NCBI GenBank assembly: GCA_964493015.1
Contig: CAZBLU010000004.1
Coordinates: forward strand, 1-64,000
Direction of reading: 5' to 3'
DNA: 64,000 nucleotides
Source: Caldimicrobium sp964493015
Lineage (GTDB): Bacteria; Desulfobacterota; Thermodesulfobacteria; Thermodesulfobacteriales; Thermodesulfobacteriaceae
The first letter of the stretch is position 1; each line of letters opens with the position of its first letter. A program made the position numbers and the translations under genes. The notes beneath the pieces were generated by a model. The model saw only the letters and a list, made by a program, of their open reading frames with translations. It searched no databases and was not told the origin of the DNA. Below, piece after piece: positions 26,915 to 35,696 of this stretch.

Positions 26915-28417
26915 TTAACTAAGGGCCTCTTTAAAGATTTTGCGGAAATGATATCCACTGGCAATTTGTGCAAGGACTACCGCAAAATTTTTAGGCTTCT
27001 TTTTCAGGGTTTGAAAGATTAATTTCCAAAATTTCTTTCTTTCTCTCTCAAGGAGTCCGAATTTTATAAAAATTTTAAAGAGGCCTAAGATATTGCCATA
27101 ATTAACTTTTAAATATTTTCTGTCTATTCGAAAGGGATTTTTCCAAGAAAAATCCTCAAGAAAGGCACTAATTCTACGATAATAAGGTTTATAGTCATAG
27201 AGGCTTTTTATTACTGTTTTATACCCTTGAATTAGATTTTCATACCCTATTTTGGGTATGATATTGGTAGACATATCAGTATTATCGCCCTTGAAAAAGG
27301 GTTTTATTCTGTTTTCGGCAAGAAGTCTTTTATAAAGTTTGGTTCCAGGTGGGGCATTAAGAAGCCCTACCATGGCTACGACAATTCTACTTTCTTAGAT
27401 GAAGTTGATCAGGCGTTGAAAAATATCAGGGGGATCACTATCAAAACCTAAAATAAATCCCCCCATAACCTCAAGCCCTGATTTTTGAATTTTCCTAATA
27501 TCAGCTACAAGGTTTCTATTTCTGTTTTGGATTTTATTAGCCTCTTTAAGGCTCTCCTCTGAAGGGGTTTCAATACCAATAAAAACCGAAGTAAAGCCAG
27601 CTTTTATCATAAGATCAATTAAGTCGCCATCATCAGCAAGATTTATAGAGACCTGGGTATCAAAATAAAAGGGATAGCCATGTGCTTTCTGCCATTAAAT
27701 GATCGTAGGAAGAATTTCTTCTTTGACCTTTCTTTTACCACCAATGAAGTTATCATCTACAAAGAAAACAGAGCCTCTCCATCCAAGTTTATATAGATTT
27801 TCTAATTCAAGAATTATTTGCTCTTTATTTTTGGTTCTGACCTGATGGCCAAAAAGGTTAGTAACATCGCAAAATTCACAATTAAAGGGACATCCTCTGG
27901 AATATTGTATACACATACTACTATATTTGGAGAGGTTAATGAGATGGTAGGAAGGGATAGGACTTTGGGTAAGATCTGCAAACCCTTCAGCCCTATAGAT
28001 CTTTTGAGGTCTTCCTTTTTGCCAATCCTCTAAAAAGTTGGGGAGGACTATTTCTGCCTCTCCCAAAATGAGATGATCCACTGCATCTGTAAAATCTTGC
28101 CAAAAGGCAGTAAAAAGAGGTCCACCTGCGATAATTATTTTATCCAATTTTTGGGCCTCAGATATAACCAGCTCTGCCGACTCCCTTTGCACTGACATGG
28201 CACTAATTAGGATTAGATCTGCCCATTGGAGACGGCTATCTTTGAGAGGTTCCACATTTAGATCAAGGAGCCTAAGTTCCCAATCCTTAGGTAAAAGACT
28301 TGCTACGGTTAATAGCCCTAAAGGGGGATGGGTAGCCTTCTTATGAACCAGTTTGAGAGCGTACCTAAAACTCCAGAAGGTGTCTGCATAAGAAGGATAG
28401 ATGAGTAAGGCTCACAT
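26915..28417 (-). pseudogene. B12-binding/radical SAM protein gene with three in-frame stop codons
   Basis: One uninterrupted frame of 501 codons runs from the ATG at 28415-28417 to the TAA at 26915-26917, with no frameshift but with stops at codon 2 (TGA, 28412-28414), codon 241 (TAA, 27695-27697) and codon 341 (TAA, 27395-27397). Read through, it is a B12-binding-domain radical SAM protein: ALLIYPSYADTFWSF start, cobalamin-binding-like N-domain, and the SAM cluster motif GCPFNCEFC. The C-terminal part resembles the DUF4070-type extension. Family members modify lipids or small metabolites; no substrate is suggested. Each stop could arise from CGA or CAA by one C-to-T change. It lies 13 bp after the sigma54 regulator, as the last member of that operon. 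Confidence 0.85.
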
Positions 28418-28430
28418 TTAATATGTTCCA

Positions 28431-29825
28431 TTAGGCCTTACCCCACCTTTTAAGTTTATCCCTCAAAGTTTTCCTGTCAATACCAAGTTTTTTCGCAGCA
28501 AGACTTCTATTCCACTTTAATTGATCAAGAACTCTTAAGATATAAGCCTTTTCAATCTCCTCTAATGGTAAGATTTGCCCTTCTTCCGGTAAGATCTCTC
28601 TCAAGGGATCATAGTTGGTTAAGTCTTTTTTTTCTTCTTCAACATAATCAAATCCTGCAAAATAAAGATCTTTTTCAGTGATCTCGGAATTTTTACTAAA
28701 AATAACCAATCTCTCAATAAGGTGCTTAAGTTCCCTTACATTTCCAGGCCAAGAATATTTGAAAAAAAGATCCATGACTTTGGGGTGAAACCTTTTTGGC
28801 CCCTTTTGATATTTTTCTCCATAAAACTTGAGAAAATAATTACAAAGTAGGGGTATATCTTCTTTTCTCTCTCTGAGAGGCGGGAGATCAAGGTGCACTA
28901 CATTGAGCCTGTAATACAAATCCTCTCTAAAGGTTCCCTTTTTTACCTCTTCCTTTAAATTCTTATTGGTGGCAGCAATAATTCTAACCCTTGCTTTAAC
29001 AAGTTTTAAACTTCCTACTGGAGAAAACTCCTTTTCTTCAACTACTTTTAGCAGTTTAGCTTGTAAGTCTAAAGGTATGTTGCCAATTTCATCAAGAAAG
29101 AGGCATCCTCCCTGGGCAAGCTCAATTTTGCCAATCTTTGAGGTATGGGCTCCAGTAAAAGCCCCTTTCACATGGCCAAAAAGTTCACTTTCAAATAGGG
29201 TAGGGACAATACAACTACAGTCCACACAAACAAAAGGGCCAGGATAGAGCTTGTCAAACTCGTGTATTTTTTTGGCTAAAAGGCCCTTTCCTGTCCCAGA
29301 TTCGCCTGTAATAAGAATAGTGGAATCAGTCTGAGCAATGATTTTAGCCTTTTCAAGGAGCTCTCTAATAGCCTTGCTTTTCCCTATGAAGGGGATCTTT
29401 CCTTCACGCTCTGAAAGATTCATTTTGAGATAGAGATTCTCTAAAGCAAGGCGTTTCCTCTCTAAAGCTTTTTCTAAGGAGAGTTTTGCTTCATAGAGTG
29501 AGAAGGGTTTTTCCAAAAAATCAAAGGCACCTAATTTGATAGCATTTACTGCTGTTTCAATATTCCCATAGGCAGATATGACAATGACCTGTGTATCTAA
29601 AGAATTTTCTATGATTTCCTTTAGCAACTCAAGACCATTTACATCTGGAAGTTTCAAGTCTAAAAAACAGGCATCATATTCATACTGTGAAAGCAATTCT
29701 CGAGCCTTACTGCCTTCAGGGGCAAGATCAACTTCATAACCTTCTTTAGTAAAGACTTGATAGAGACTGTCTCTTATAGCTATTTCATCATCTATGATGA
29801 GAATTTTCGCCTTAAAAGACATCAA
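28431..29825 (-). CDS. NtrC-type sigma54-dependent response regulator
   Basis: A 464-residue three-domain regulator. The receiver domain has acidic IIDDE and the phosphorylatable Asp at about 56 (CFLDLKLPD). The AAA+ domain has Walker A GESGTGKG (174-181) and the sigma54-contacting GAFTGA loop (221-226). The C-terminus is a Fis-type helix-turn-helix (NRSLAAKKLGIDRKTLRDKLK). It should activate sigma54 promoters when phosphorylated by the histidine kinase encoded just upstream, with which it overlaps by 4 bp. Target genes are not evident from this window. Confidence 0.93.
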   Translation of the reverse strand: MMSFKAKILIIDDEIAIRDSLYQVFTKEGYEVDLAPEGSKARELLSQYEYDACFLDLKLPDVNGLELLKEIIENSLDTQVIVISAYGNIETAVNAIKLGAFDFLEKPFSLYEAKLSLEKALERKRLALENLYLKMNLSEREGKIPFIGKSKAIRELLEKAKIIAQTDSTILITGESGTGKGLLAKKIHEFDKLYPGPFVCVDCSCIVPTLFESELFGHVKGAFTGAHTSKIGKIELAQGGCLFLDEIGNIPLDLQAKLLKVVEEKEFSPVGSLKLVKARVRIIAATNKNLKEEVKKGTFREDLYYRLNVVHLDLPPLRERKEDIPLLCNYFLKFYGEKYQKGPKRFHPKVMDLFFKYSWPGNVRELKHLIERLVIFSKNSEITEKDLYFAGFDYVEEEKKDLTNYDPLREILPEEGQILPLEEIEKAYILRVLDQLKWNRSLAAKKLGIDRKTLRDKLKRWGKA

Positions 29826-30835
29826 AAGACATCCTCCCTTAAAGCCTCCCTTGTGGCAAGGGGTAAAGTAATTTCAAAAGAGGCCCCTTTCTCAGGCAAA
29901 TTTTCTACCTTTATGGTGCCTCCATGTCTTTTTATTATACTGTGACATATGGATAAACCAAGCCCCGTTCCTTTTCCTTTGGATTTAGTAGTAAAGAAGG
30001 GGTCAAAGATATAAGGAAGGATCTCTTGAGGAATACCAGGGCCAGTGTCTGTGACCTTGATAACAATTCTATCGTCTCTTCCCTTAGTCTCAACATACAA
30101 ATCACCCTCTCCTTTCATAGCCTCCGCAGCATTACTAAAGAGATTTAAGAAAACTTGTTCCATCTGCGTTGGATTAGCATAAAAAAGAGGTAAGTTTGGG
30201 TCCAATTTGAAGATAAAATTAACTCTCTTGAAAATACTATAATCAGCTATTAGGTCGTAAATGGTCAAAATGATTTGATTCAGGTTAACCCATTCCTTTT
30301 TTCCTTGTTCAGGTTTTCCAAAATCTAAGAGAGCTTTAGAAATGATTTTGCACCTTGTGGTCAGGGCGATGATCTTATCTACAATCTCTTGCAATTTATG
30401 CCGAGGCCCAAGCTCCTCTTTGAGCATATTAGCGTAAAGCAAAATACCTCCTAAAGGGTTTTTGAGTTCATGAGATATCTCTCCAGCTAATTTTCCCAAG
30501 CTTGCCAATCTCTCAGTATGAAACCAGTGGGGAAATCTTAACCAGGCCTTTTCTTCTATGAAAAGATGGAGAGAATTTTTGCCCTCCAAGGGAAAATTCA
30601 CCAAAAAGTAGGAGTGGCCCATGAAAGGAAAATTAGTCAAACCTGGTTCGTCAAAATAGGGACCAAATAGATCCTCTAAAAAACTCTTTTTAGGAAAATT
30701 AGTGAGGGTTTTAAAAGCTTCTAAAAAGGCTCTATTTACATCTAAAATCAAATGTTTCTTAGCTTTGACTGTGTATTTGGCAAGGACGGCAGGGTAGGGG
30801 AATTCGTCCCATTTTTTATGCGTAGTATTATTCAT
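29822..30835 (-). CDS. Cytoplasmic sensor histidine kinase
   Basis: A 337-residue kinase without membrane segments. Residues 1-100 form a degenerate PAS-like sensor. The H-box is GEISHELKNPLGG with the phosphoryl His at 122. The ATPase domain shows NLFSNAAEAM (N-box), VTDTGPGI (G1) and GKGTGLGLSI (G2). This is the NtrB/ZraS-like class that works with sigma54 regulators, and the partner gene overlaps by 4 bp downstream. It also overlaps mpl upstream by 4 bp, so the pair is translationally tied to a cell-wall recycling enzyme. The signal sensed is unknown; being soluble, it likely reads an internal cue or a protein partner. Confidence 0.91.
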   Translation of the reverse strand: MNNTTHKKWDEFPYPAVLAKYTVKAKKHLILDVNRAFLEAFKTLTNFPKKSFLEDLFGPYFDEPGLTNFPFMGHSYFLVNFPLEGKNSLHLFIEEKAWLRFPHWFHTERLASLGKLAGEISHELKNPLGGILLYANMLKEELGPRHKLQEIVDKIIALTTRCKIISKALLDFGKPEQGKKEWVNLNQIILTIYDLIADYSIFKRVNFIFKLDPNLPLFYANPTQMEQVFLNLFSNAAEAMKGEGDLYVETKGRDDRIVIKVTDTGPGIPQEILPYIFDPFFTTKSKGKGTGLGLSICHSIIKRHGGTIKVENLPEKGASFEITLPLATREALREDVF

Positions 30836-32244
30836 GGGGATTTTTTACCTAAAAAAGTAAAGATCTCTTCTATTTCTTTTTTCATATAAGCACTGGACAT
30901 AAAAACTACAAGGGTCTTCTGAGTTAATGTATTTATATTTAAGGGTTTTATATCTTCCTGAAGAATTGAGGCCTTCTTCCCTCGTTTTTTCAATTCTTCA
31001 ACTATGTAATTTAAGTCTATTCTCTCTTCCTGAGGGATATGCTCAAGTTTGGGTGGGATTTTAAGAAAGATCGTATCTGCTAAGCTTAGGGCTTCTATAT
31101 AGGCCTGCTGAAAAACTTTCCTCTTGCTGGAATTGGTGCGAGGTTCAAAAAAGAGAATAACCTGAGAGGGTTTATAGGCCTTAATAAGTTCTCTCAGGGT
31201 TATCTCTACAGCCGTAGGGTGATGGGCAAAGTCATCTATTAAAAGTAAATTTTCTTCCGAAAGGAGGATCTCCTGTCTCCGCTTAACACCTTTGAAGGAC
31301 TCAATACCTTTAAGAATTCCCTCTCTGGGAAAGCCGAGGGCCTCTAAAAGGGCAATTACCGCAAGAATGTTTAGTGAATTGTGGAGACCTAAGAGCCTAT
31401 GAGTGAAAGTGAAGATTTGCCCCTGGTTATCTCTTACCGTTACTCGGCTTAGAAAGTATTTTCCTGTAAAAAAACTTCTGCAGTCAAGTAGTCTATAATC
31501 ACCTATTTGCCTTCCATATGAAAGCAGGCGGAAATTCCCTTTAAGCCCTTCAATCATTTTTCTGAGATTTCCATCCTCCCCATGGTAAACAAGAACTCCT
31601 CCCTCTTCAAGATCTCCAATTAATTCTCTAAAAACCTTTTCTAAAGCCTTAAGATCTGGGTAGACATCAGCATGGTCATATTCAAGGCTTGTAAGGATTA
31701 AGCCATAGGGATGATAATGCAAGAATTTGGGCCTTCGGTCAAAAAAGGCTGAAGGATATTCATCTCCCTCCAAGACAAACCATGGGCCCTTAGCATAGGC
31801 AAAATTCCGCTCAAAATTAATTCCCATCCCTCCTATAAGAAAAGAAGGATGCTCATTTAGGGAGGATAAGCACCAGGCTAAAAGGGTTGAGGTAGTAGTT
31901 TTCCCATGAGTCCCTGCAACAACAAGACTTTTCTTCCCAGGGAGAAGATATTTATTTATAAATTCTGGAAAAGATAAAAGGAAAAGCCCCAGTTCTTGAG
32001 ATGCTAAGACCTCAGGGTGAGAGCTGTTAATGGCGTTGCCTACCACTACGAGATCAGGCTTAAAGTGATATATATTTTCTTTAGCAGGCTTATTGACCCT
32101 AATTCCCAAAAGGTTCAAGATTTCTGAAGAGGGTGGATAGATCTCAGAGGCCTCAGAGCCTAAGACTTCATATCCCTTTTCCTTAGCAAGGCCAGCAACC
32201 CCAGACATGCCTATGCCACCAATCCCAATGAAATAAGTCTTCAT
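30832..32244 (-). CDS. mpl: UDP-N-acetylmuramate:L-Ala-gamma-D-Glu-meso-DAP ligase
   Basis: A 470-residue Mur-ligase family enzyme. The N-terminal Rossmann segment is FIGIGGIGMSGVAGL, the P-loop AGTHGKTTTSTLL, and the C-terminal domain has DDFAHHPTAVEITL and FEPRTNSSKRKVFQ. The central EGDEYPSAFFDRRPKF and LEYDHADVYPD are closer to Mpl than to MurC, as is the EPRTNSS pattern. Mpl rejoins recycled murein tripeptide to UDP-MurNAc in the cytoplasm. MurC (L-Ala addition) is the alternative. It overlaps hemW upstream and the kinase downstream by 4 bp each. Confidence 0.85.
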   Translation of the reverse strand: MKTYFIGIGGIGMSGVAGLAKEKGYEVLGSEASEIYPPSSEILNLLGIRVNKPAKENIYHFKPDLVVVGNAINSSHPEVLASQELGLFLLSFPEFINKYLLPGKKSLVVAGTHGKTTTSTLLAWCLSSLNEHPSFLIGGMGINFERNFAYAKGPWFVLEGDEYPSAFFDRRPKFLHYHPYGLILTSLEYDHADVYPDLKALEKVFRELIGDLEEGGVLVYHGEDGNLRKMIEGLKGNFRLLSYGRQIGDYRLLDCRSFFTGKYFLSRVTVRDNQGQIFTFTHRLLGLHNSLNILAVIALLEALGFPREGILKGIESFKGVKRRQEILLSEENLLLIDDFAHHPTAVEITLRELIKAYKPSQVILFFEPRTNSSKRKVFQQAYIEALSLADTIFLKIPPKLEHIPQEERIDLNYIVEELKKRGKKASILQEDIKPLNINTLTQKTLVVFMSSAYMKKEIEEIFTFLGKKSP

Positions 32245-33392
32245 GGTCTCTCCTCAAGATTATCCCAAAGAAATTTGACCACTTGGTTATGCAAATATTT
32301 TCCCCTTTCAGTAAGGGCTATCTTGTTTTCCGAAAAATATATCAGGTTCTTCCGTGATAGCAATTCCAAAGCCTCCCTGTTTATATCATATGAGTATTGC
32401 CTAATTCGGCTTAAAGAAACCCCCTCTTTTAGTCTAAGCCCCATGAAAATTAGCTCTTTTACCATTTCTTTATGGTCTAATTGTTCTAAAGGGGTGTAAG
32501 AAAGTCTCTGTTGTAAAAGAAGGGCCTCATAATATTGCTTTAAATCATCGGGATTCTTGTAGCGGAGACTGTTAATCCTTGAGACTGCACCCGCTCCTAA
32601 ACCAAGATAGGATTTAACTCTCCAATAGAGAAGGTTATGCTGTGCTTCAAATCCTTCTTTTGCATAGTTTGATATCTCATAGGAAACATATCCATGGGAG
32701 GTAAGATAGTTACAAATAAAGGTTCCCAATTTTACAGTTCTATATTCCCATGAAGAGGGGAGGGCATGCCCATATTTTTCATAGAAGGGGGTGTTTGGAT
32801 AGAGGGTTAGTTCGTAAAAGGATAGATGAGGTGGAGAAAAGCTTAAGGCCTTAGTTAATTCCTTTTCTAAGGTCCTTATGCCTTGTCCAGGCCAGGCATA
32901 TATGAAGTCCATGGAGAAATTTTCAAAGGAGGCAAGTTCAAGAAAATACAAGCTTCTTTCTATATCCTCAATCCCATGGGATCTCTGTAAGAATTTTAAA
33001 CCTCTTGGGGAAAAACTCTGTACTCCCAGGCTAATTCTATTAAAACCTACTTTTTTATAACCTCTTGCCTTATCCAAAGATAAGGTCTCAGGATTTACCT
33101 CTATAGTGAGCTCTGAAGGGTAAAAAGGTAAGCTTTGGGCTAATTTTTGAAAGAGCTTTTCATAAAAGAGAGGAGAAAATAGACTGGGAGTTCCACCTCC
33201 CACATAAAGCGTAATAATTCTAAAATTATTAAGGCCAAGCTCCTTTTCTAAGAAAGAGGGGAGTAACTCTATTTCCCTTAAAAGGGCCTTCAAATAGGTC
33301 TCTTCATCTCCCCTATAAGGCTCAGAATAGAAATCACAGTAGGGACATTTCCTTTGGCAAAAGGGGACATGGATGTAAAGGCCCACTTCCAT
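32241..33392 (-). CDS. hemW: HemW-like radical SAM haem chaperone
   Basis: A 383-residue radical SAM protein of the HemN/HemW group. The N-terminus is YIHVPFCQRKCPYCDFYSE with the CxxxCxxC cluster plus the adjacent Phe, followed by GGGTPSLF, EVNPETL, and GVQSFSPRGLKFLQR. It lacks the N-terminal extension of true coproporphyrinogen dehydrogenase HemN and has the length of HemW, which carries haem to membrane proteins; older annotations call these coproporphyrinogen oxidase-like. It is first in the minus-strand hemW-mpl-kinase-regulator run and divergent from lptF across only 42 bp. Confidence 0.9.
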   Translation of the reverse strand: MEVGLYIHVPFCQRKCPYCDFYSEPYRGDEETYLKALLREIELLPSFLEKELGLNNFRIITLYVGGGTPSLFSPLFYEKLFQKLAQSLPFYPSELTIEVNPETLSLDKARGYKKVGFNRISLGVQSFSPRGLKFLQRSHGIEDIERSLYFLELASFENFSMDFIYAWPGQGIRTLEKELTKALSFSPPHLSFYELTLYPNTPFYEKYGHALPSSWEYRTVKLGTFICNYLTSHGYVSYEISNYAKEGFEAQHNLLYWRVKSYLGLGAGAVSRINSLRYKNPDDLKQYYEALLLQQRLSYTPLEQLDHKEMVKELIFMGLRLKEGVSLSRIRQYSYDINREALELLSRKNLIYFSENKIALTERGKYLHNQVVKFLWDNLEERP

Positions 33393-33434
33393 GGCTAACT
33401 TTTAAAATAAACATTTTTTAGTAAAATTACAGCG

Positions 33435-34535
33435 ATGAGGCTTTTTCACAAATATCTCTTAAAAGAATTTTTTTTCTCATTAGGGCTTTTTTTTACGGTT
33501 TTTTCTTTACTTTTTACCCTTATTCTTGGAACCTTAAATCTCCGAGAATTTCTATATCTTAGCCCCTCTCCTTCGGTCATTTTGAAAGTCTATGTTTTCA
33601 CCTTTATACAGCTACTCTCTTTTCTCTTGCCTCTATCTGCCTATTTTGGGCTTCTCTTTTCTTTCTATAAGTTTAAAGAGGAGAGTGAGTTTCTGGCCTT
33701 CTTTTCTTTAGGATATACCTTACGAGATTTTATTCCCGTTATAATCTTCTTCTTAAGCATAACCTTTCTTTTGACCTTTATTAGCCACTTCTATTTATTG
33801 CCTAAAGCTAAGAGAGCTCAAAAGCTTTCTCAGATGGCCCTCTTAGAAAATTTAGCTACCAAAGGACTTTCTGCCAAAAAACCAACCCCTGTGGCTGAAA
33901 ATTTTTATATCTATGCTGAGGAGGTCATCACCGAGGATTCTTATCAACATCTCAAAGGGGTATTTTTGTTAGAAAAAAGGGGAGAGAAGGGTAGGGGAAT
34001 CTATTTTGCAGAAGAGGCCCTCCTTGATCCACAAAAAGGTTTTTTAACCTTAAAAAGAGGTTCTGCTTTCTTTCAAGAGCAATTCAAGAATAATGAGATT
34101 TTCTTTTTTCAGGACTATTCTCTTTTCTTCACTCCAGAATTTCTTAAAAAAGAAGATTATTATATTAAAAGGGGAGAGATGACCTTTACGGAACTAAAGG
34201 AGGCCCTAAAGGCAAGCCTCTCTAACAAGGCACGTTATTATAGGTATTTAAGTGAGTATTATCAGAGGCTTTTTTATAGTATATCCCTTTTCCCACTCCT
34301 CATCCAAGCCCTTTGTATAGGTATATTTTTTAAGAGCCACAATCGCTTTGTATTCTTTTCTTTGGGTGTTGCCTTTTATTTACTTTACTACTTTAGTTTC
34401 AATTTTTTCCTCTCTCTCGGGGAAAGAGGGAAAATAGGACCCCTCCAGGCTCACTTAATCTTTTATACTCTCTTTAGTCTTATTCTCTCTTTTGAATTCA
34501 AGTTCTTTAAAAAAAGAGGCATAGTCTATAGATGA
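33435..34535 (+). CDS. lptF: LPS export permease LptF
   Basis: A 366-residue YjgP/YjgQ-family protein. Three N-terminal helices (residues 12-125), a periplasmic beta-jellyroll-like region (about 140-265) and three C-terminal helices give the LptF/LptG topology. With LptG and the ATPase LptB it lifts lipopolysaccharide from the inner membrane towards LptC/LptA. It overlaps the next homologous gene by 4 bp; the upstream copy is conventionally LptF. This is evidence for an outer membrane with lipopolysaccharide. lptB is not in the window. Confidence 0.88.
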   Translation: MRLFHKYLLKEFFFSLGLFFTVFSLLFTLILGTLNLREFLYLSPSPSVILKVYVFTFIQLLSFLLPLSAYFGLLFSFYKFKEESEFLAFFSLGYTLRDFIPVIIFFLSITFLLTFISHFYLLPKAKRAQKLSQMALLENLATKGLSAKKPTPVAENFYIYAEEVITEDSYQHLKGVFLLEKRGEKGRGIYFAEEALLDPQKGFLTLKRGSAFFQEQFKNNEIFFFQDYSLFFTPEFLKKEDYYIKRGEMTFTELKEALKASLSNKARYYRYLSEYYQRLFYSISLFPLLIQALCIGIFFKSHNRFVFFSLGVAFYLLYYFSFNFFLSLGERGKIGPLQAHLIFYTLFSLILSFEFKFFKKRGIVYR

Positions 34536-35602
34536 AGCTTTCTACCTATTATCTCTTGAAGGAATTTTTCAAGGTTTTTCTGCTCCTCCTTTTAGTAGTT
34601 TTAGCCTTTTATCTCATTATAGACTTTTTTGAGAAGTTTCCAGCCTTTTTAGGGGCTAAAAAGACTTTTCTCAATTTCTTTAAATATATCTTTTGGAAGA
34701 TTCAGTTAAATCTCTCCCAAATATACCCCTATGTCCTTGCTTTAAGTCTCATTTTGTTTCTTCTATTCTTGAGTAGAGCTTCAGAACTCCTTGCACTCTT
34801 AAGTCTTGGCTTTAAAAGAGAGGAAATTTTTTCTATCTTAAGTAAAATACTTCTAATTCTTTCTTTAATAGGAGCTCTTTTTTTAAATATTCTTACCCCA
34901 AAAGCCTTCTTTGAGGCTCAGAAAATTTGGACTACTGAGATAGAAGAGAAAAAATCCCTTTATTTAATTTTTAAGGGCGAAATATTTTTTGAAGGGGAAA
35001 ATTTCTTGCTTGTGGCAAGACCTATGGAACCACAAGGAGAATATCTATCAGAGGTAACCCTAATCTATTTGGAAAAAAAGCAACCTGTTAAGATTCTATG
35101 GGCTAAGTCCGCCCTCTACAATAACAAAAAATGGCAGCTTGAAGAGGTTATTTGTCAGGAAAAGAGTGATGACTTTAAGCCCCGTTTTTTTAAAAGCTGG
35201 CAGGGGGACTTGCCTTTTAAGCCTAAAGCCTTAGTTATTACTGAAAAGCCTGTTAAGTTCCTTTCCATAAAGGAACTTTATCTACGCCTCTCTTTTCTGA
35301 AAAAGGTTGGTAGGCCCCTTGATGAAATTTTAGGGGAATTTTTTAATAGGGTCCTCTATTGCCTTTTAGGATACTTACTTGGCCTACCTCCCCTTTATCT
35401 CTATTTAAGATATTTCTCTCCCCACAGGCATAAAATTAGTCTCTTTGCAGCCTTAGGTAGTTTTTTTGTCTTGGCCTCCCTTTATCTTTTCCTCCAAACT
35501 TTGGCTACAACCCATTTCTACCTCTCTTTAGTACTGTTAATACCTTTATTCATGATAAATTTAGGCATCCACTTTAAGAGAAGCTATTTTCCCTTAAAAT
35601 AG
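34532..35602 (+). CDS. lptG: LPS export permease LptG
   Basis: A 356-residue YjgP/YjgQ-family protein with the same six-helix plus periplasmic-domain layout as its upstream neighbour. The N-terminal LLKEFFKVFLLLLLVVLAFYLIIDFFEKFP and the cytoplasmic loop SRASELLALLSLGFKREEI, which contacts LptB, match LptG. It is coupled to lptF by an ATGA overlap. Assignment of F versus G rests on gene order. Confidence 0.88.
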   Translation: MKLSTYYLLKEFFKVFLLLLLVVLAFYLIIDFFEKFPAFLGAKKTFLNFFKYIFWKIQLNLSQIYPYVLALSLILFLLFLSRASELLALLSLGFKREEIFSILSKILLILSLIGALFLNILTPKAFFEAQKIWTTEIEEKKSLYLIFKGEIFFEGENFLLVARPMEPQGEYLSEVTLIYLEKKQPVKILWAKSALYNNKKWQLEEVICQEKSDDFKPRFFKSWQGDLPFKPKALVITEKPVKFLSIKELYLRLSFLKKVGRPLDEILGEFFNRVLYCLLGYLLGLPPLYLYLRYFSPHRHKISLFAALGSFFVLASLYLFLQTLATTHFYLSLVLLIPLFMINLGIHFKRSYFPLK

Positions 35603-35661
35603 ATTTTGTCCTTACAATACAAATTAATGGTTGCTAAATATAATTTAGCTATTAAAATATG

Positions 35662-35681
35662 ATGGTAATTTAATTTACCAC
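35662..35681. promoter_or_regulatory. Palindromic operator upstream of cobT (copy 1)
   Basis: ATGGTAATT-TA-ATTTACCAC, an imperfect 9-2-9 palindrome ending 15 bases before the cobT ATG. The left arm is identical to, and the right arm matches 7 of 9 with, the perfect palindrome at 42385-42404 upstream of cbiX-cbiC. A TATAAT (35638-35643) lies upstream, so a repressor bound here could block early transcription. The regulator is unknown. Confidence 0.7.
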
Positions 35682-35696
35682 AAAAGGGGTGGGCGT

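Noticed and set aside
30832..32244. Calling this ligase MurC
   Set aside because: EGDEYPSAFFDRRPKF, the DHADVYPD segment and EPRTNSS follow Mpl rather than MurC; MurC remains a lesser alternative.
35603..35696. Cobalamin riboswitch before cobT or cbiX-cbiC
   Set aside because: The gaps are 94 and 83 bp, far shorter than the roughly 200 nt element, and no B12-box-like conserved core is seen; the palindrome explains the region better.
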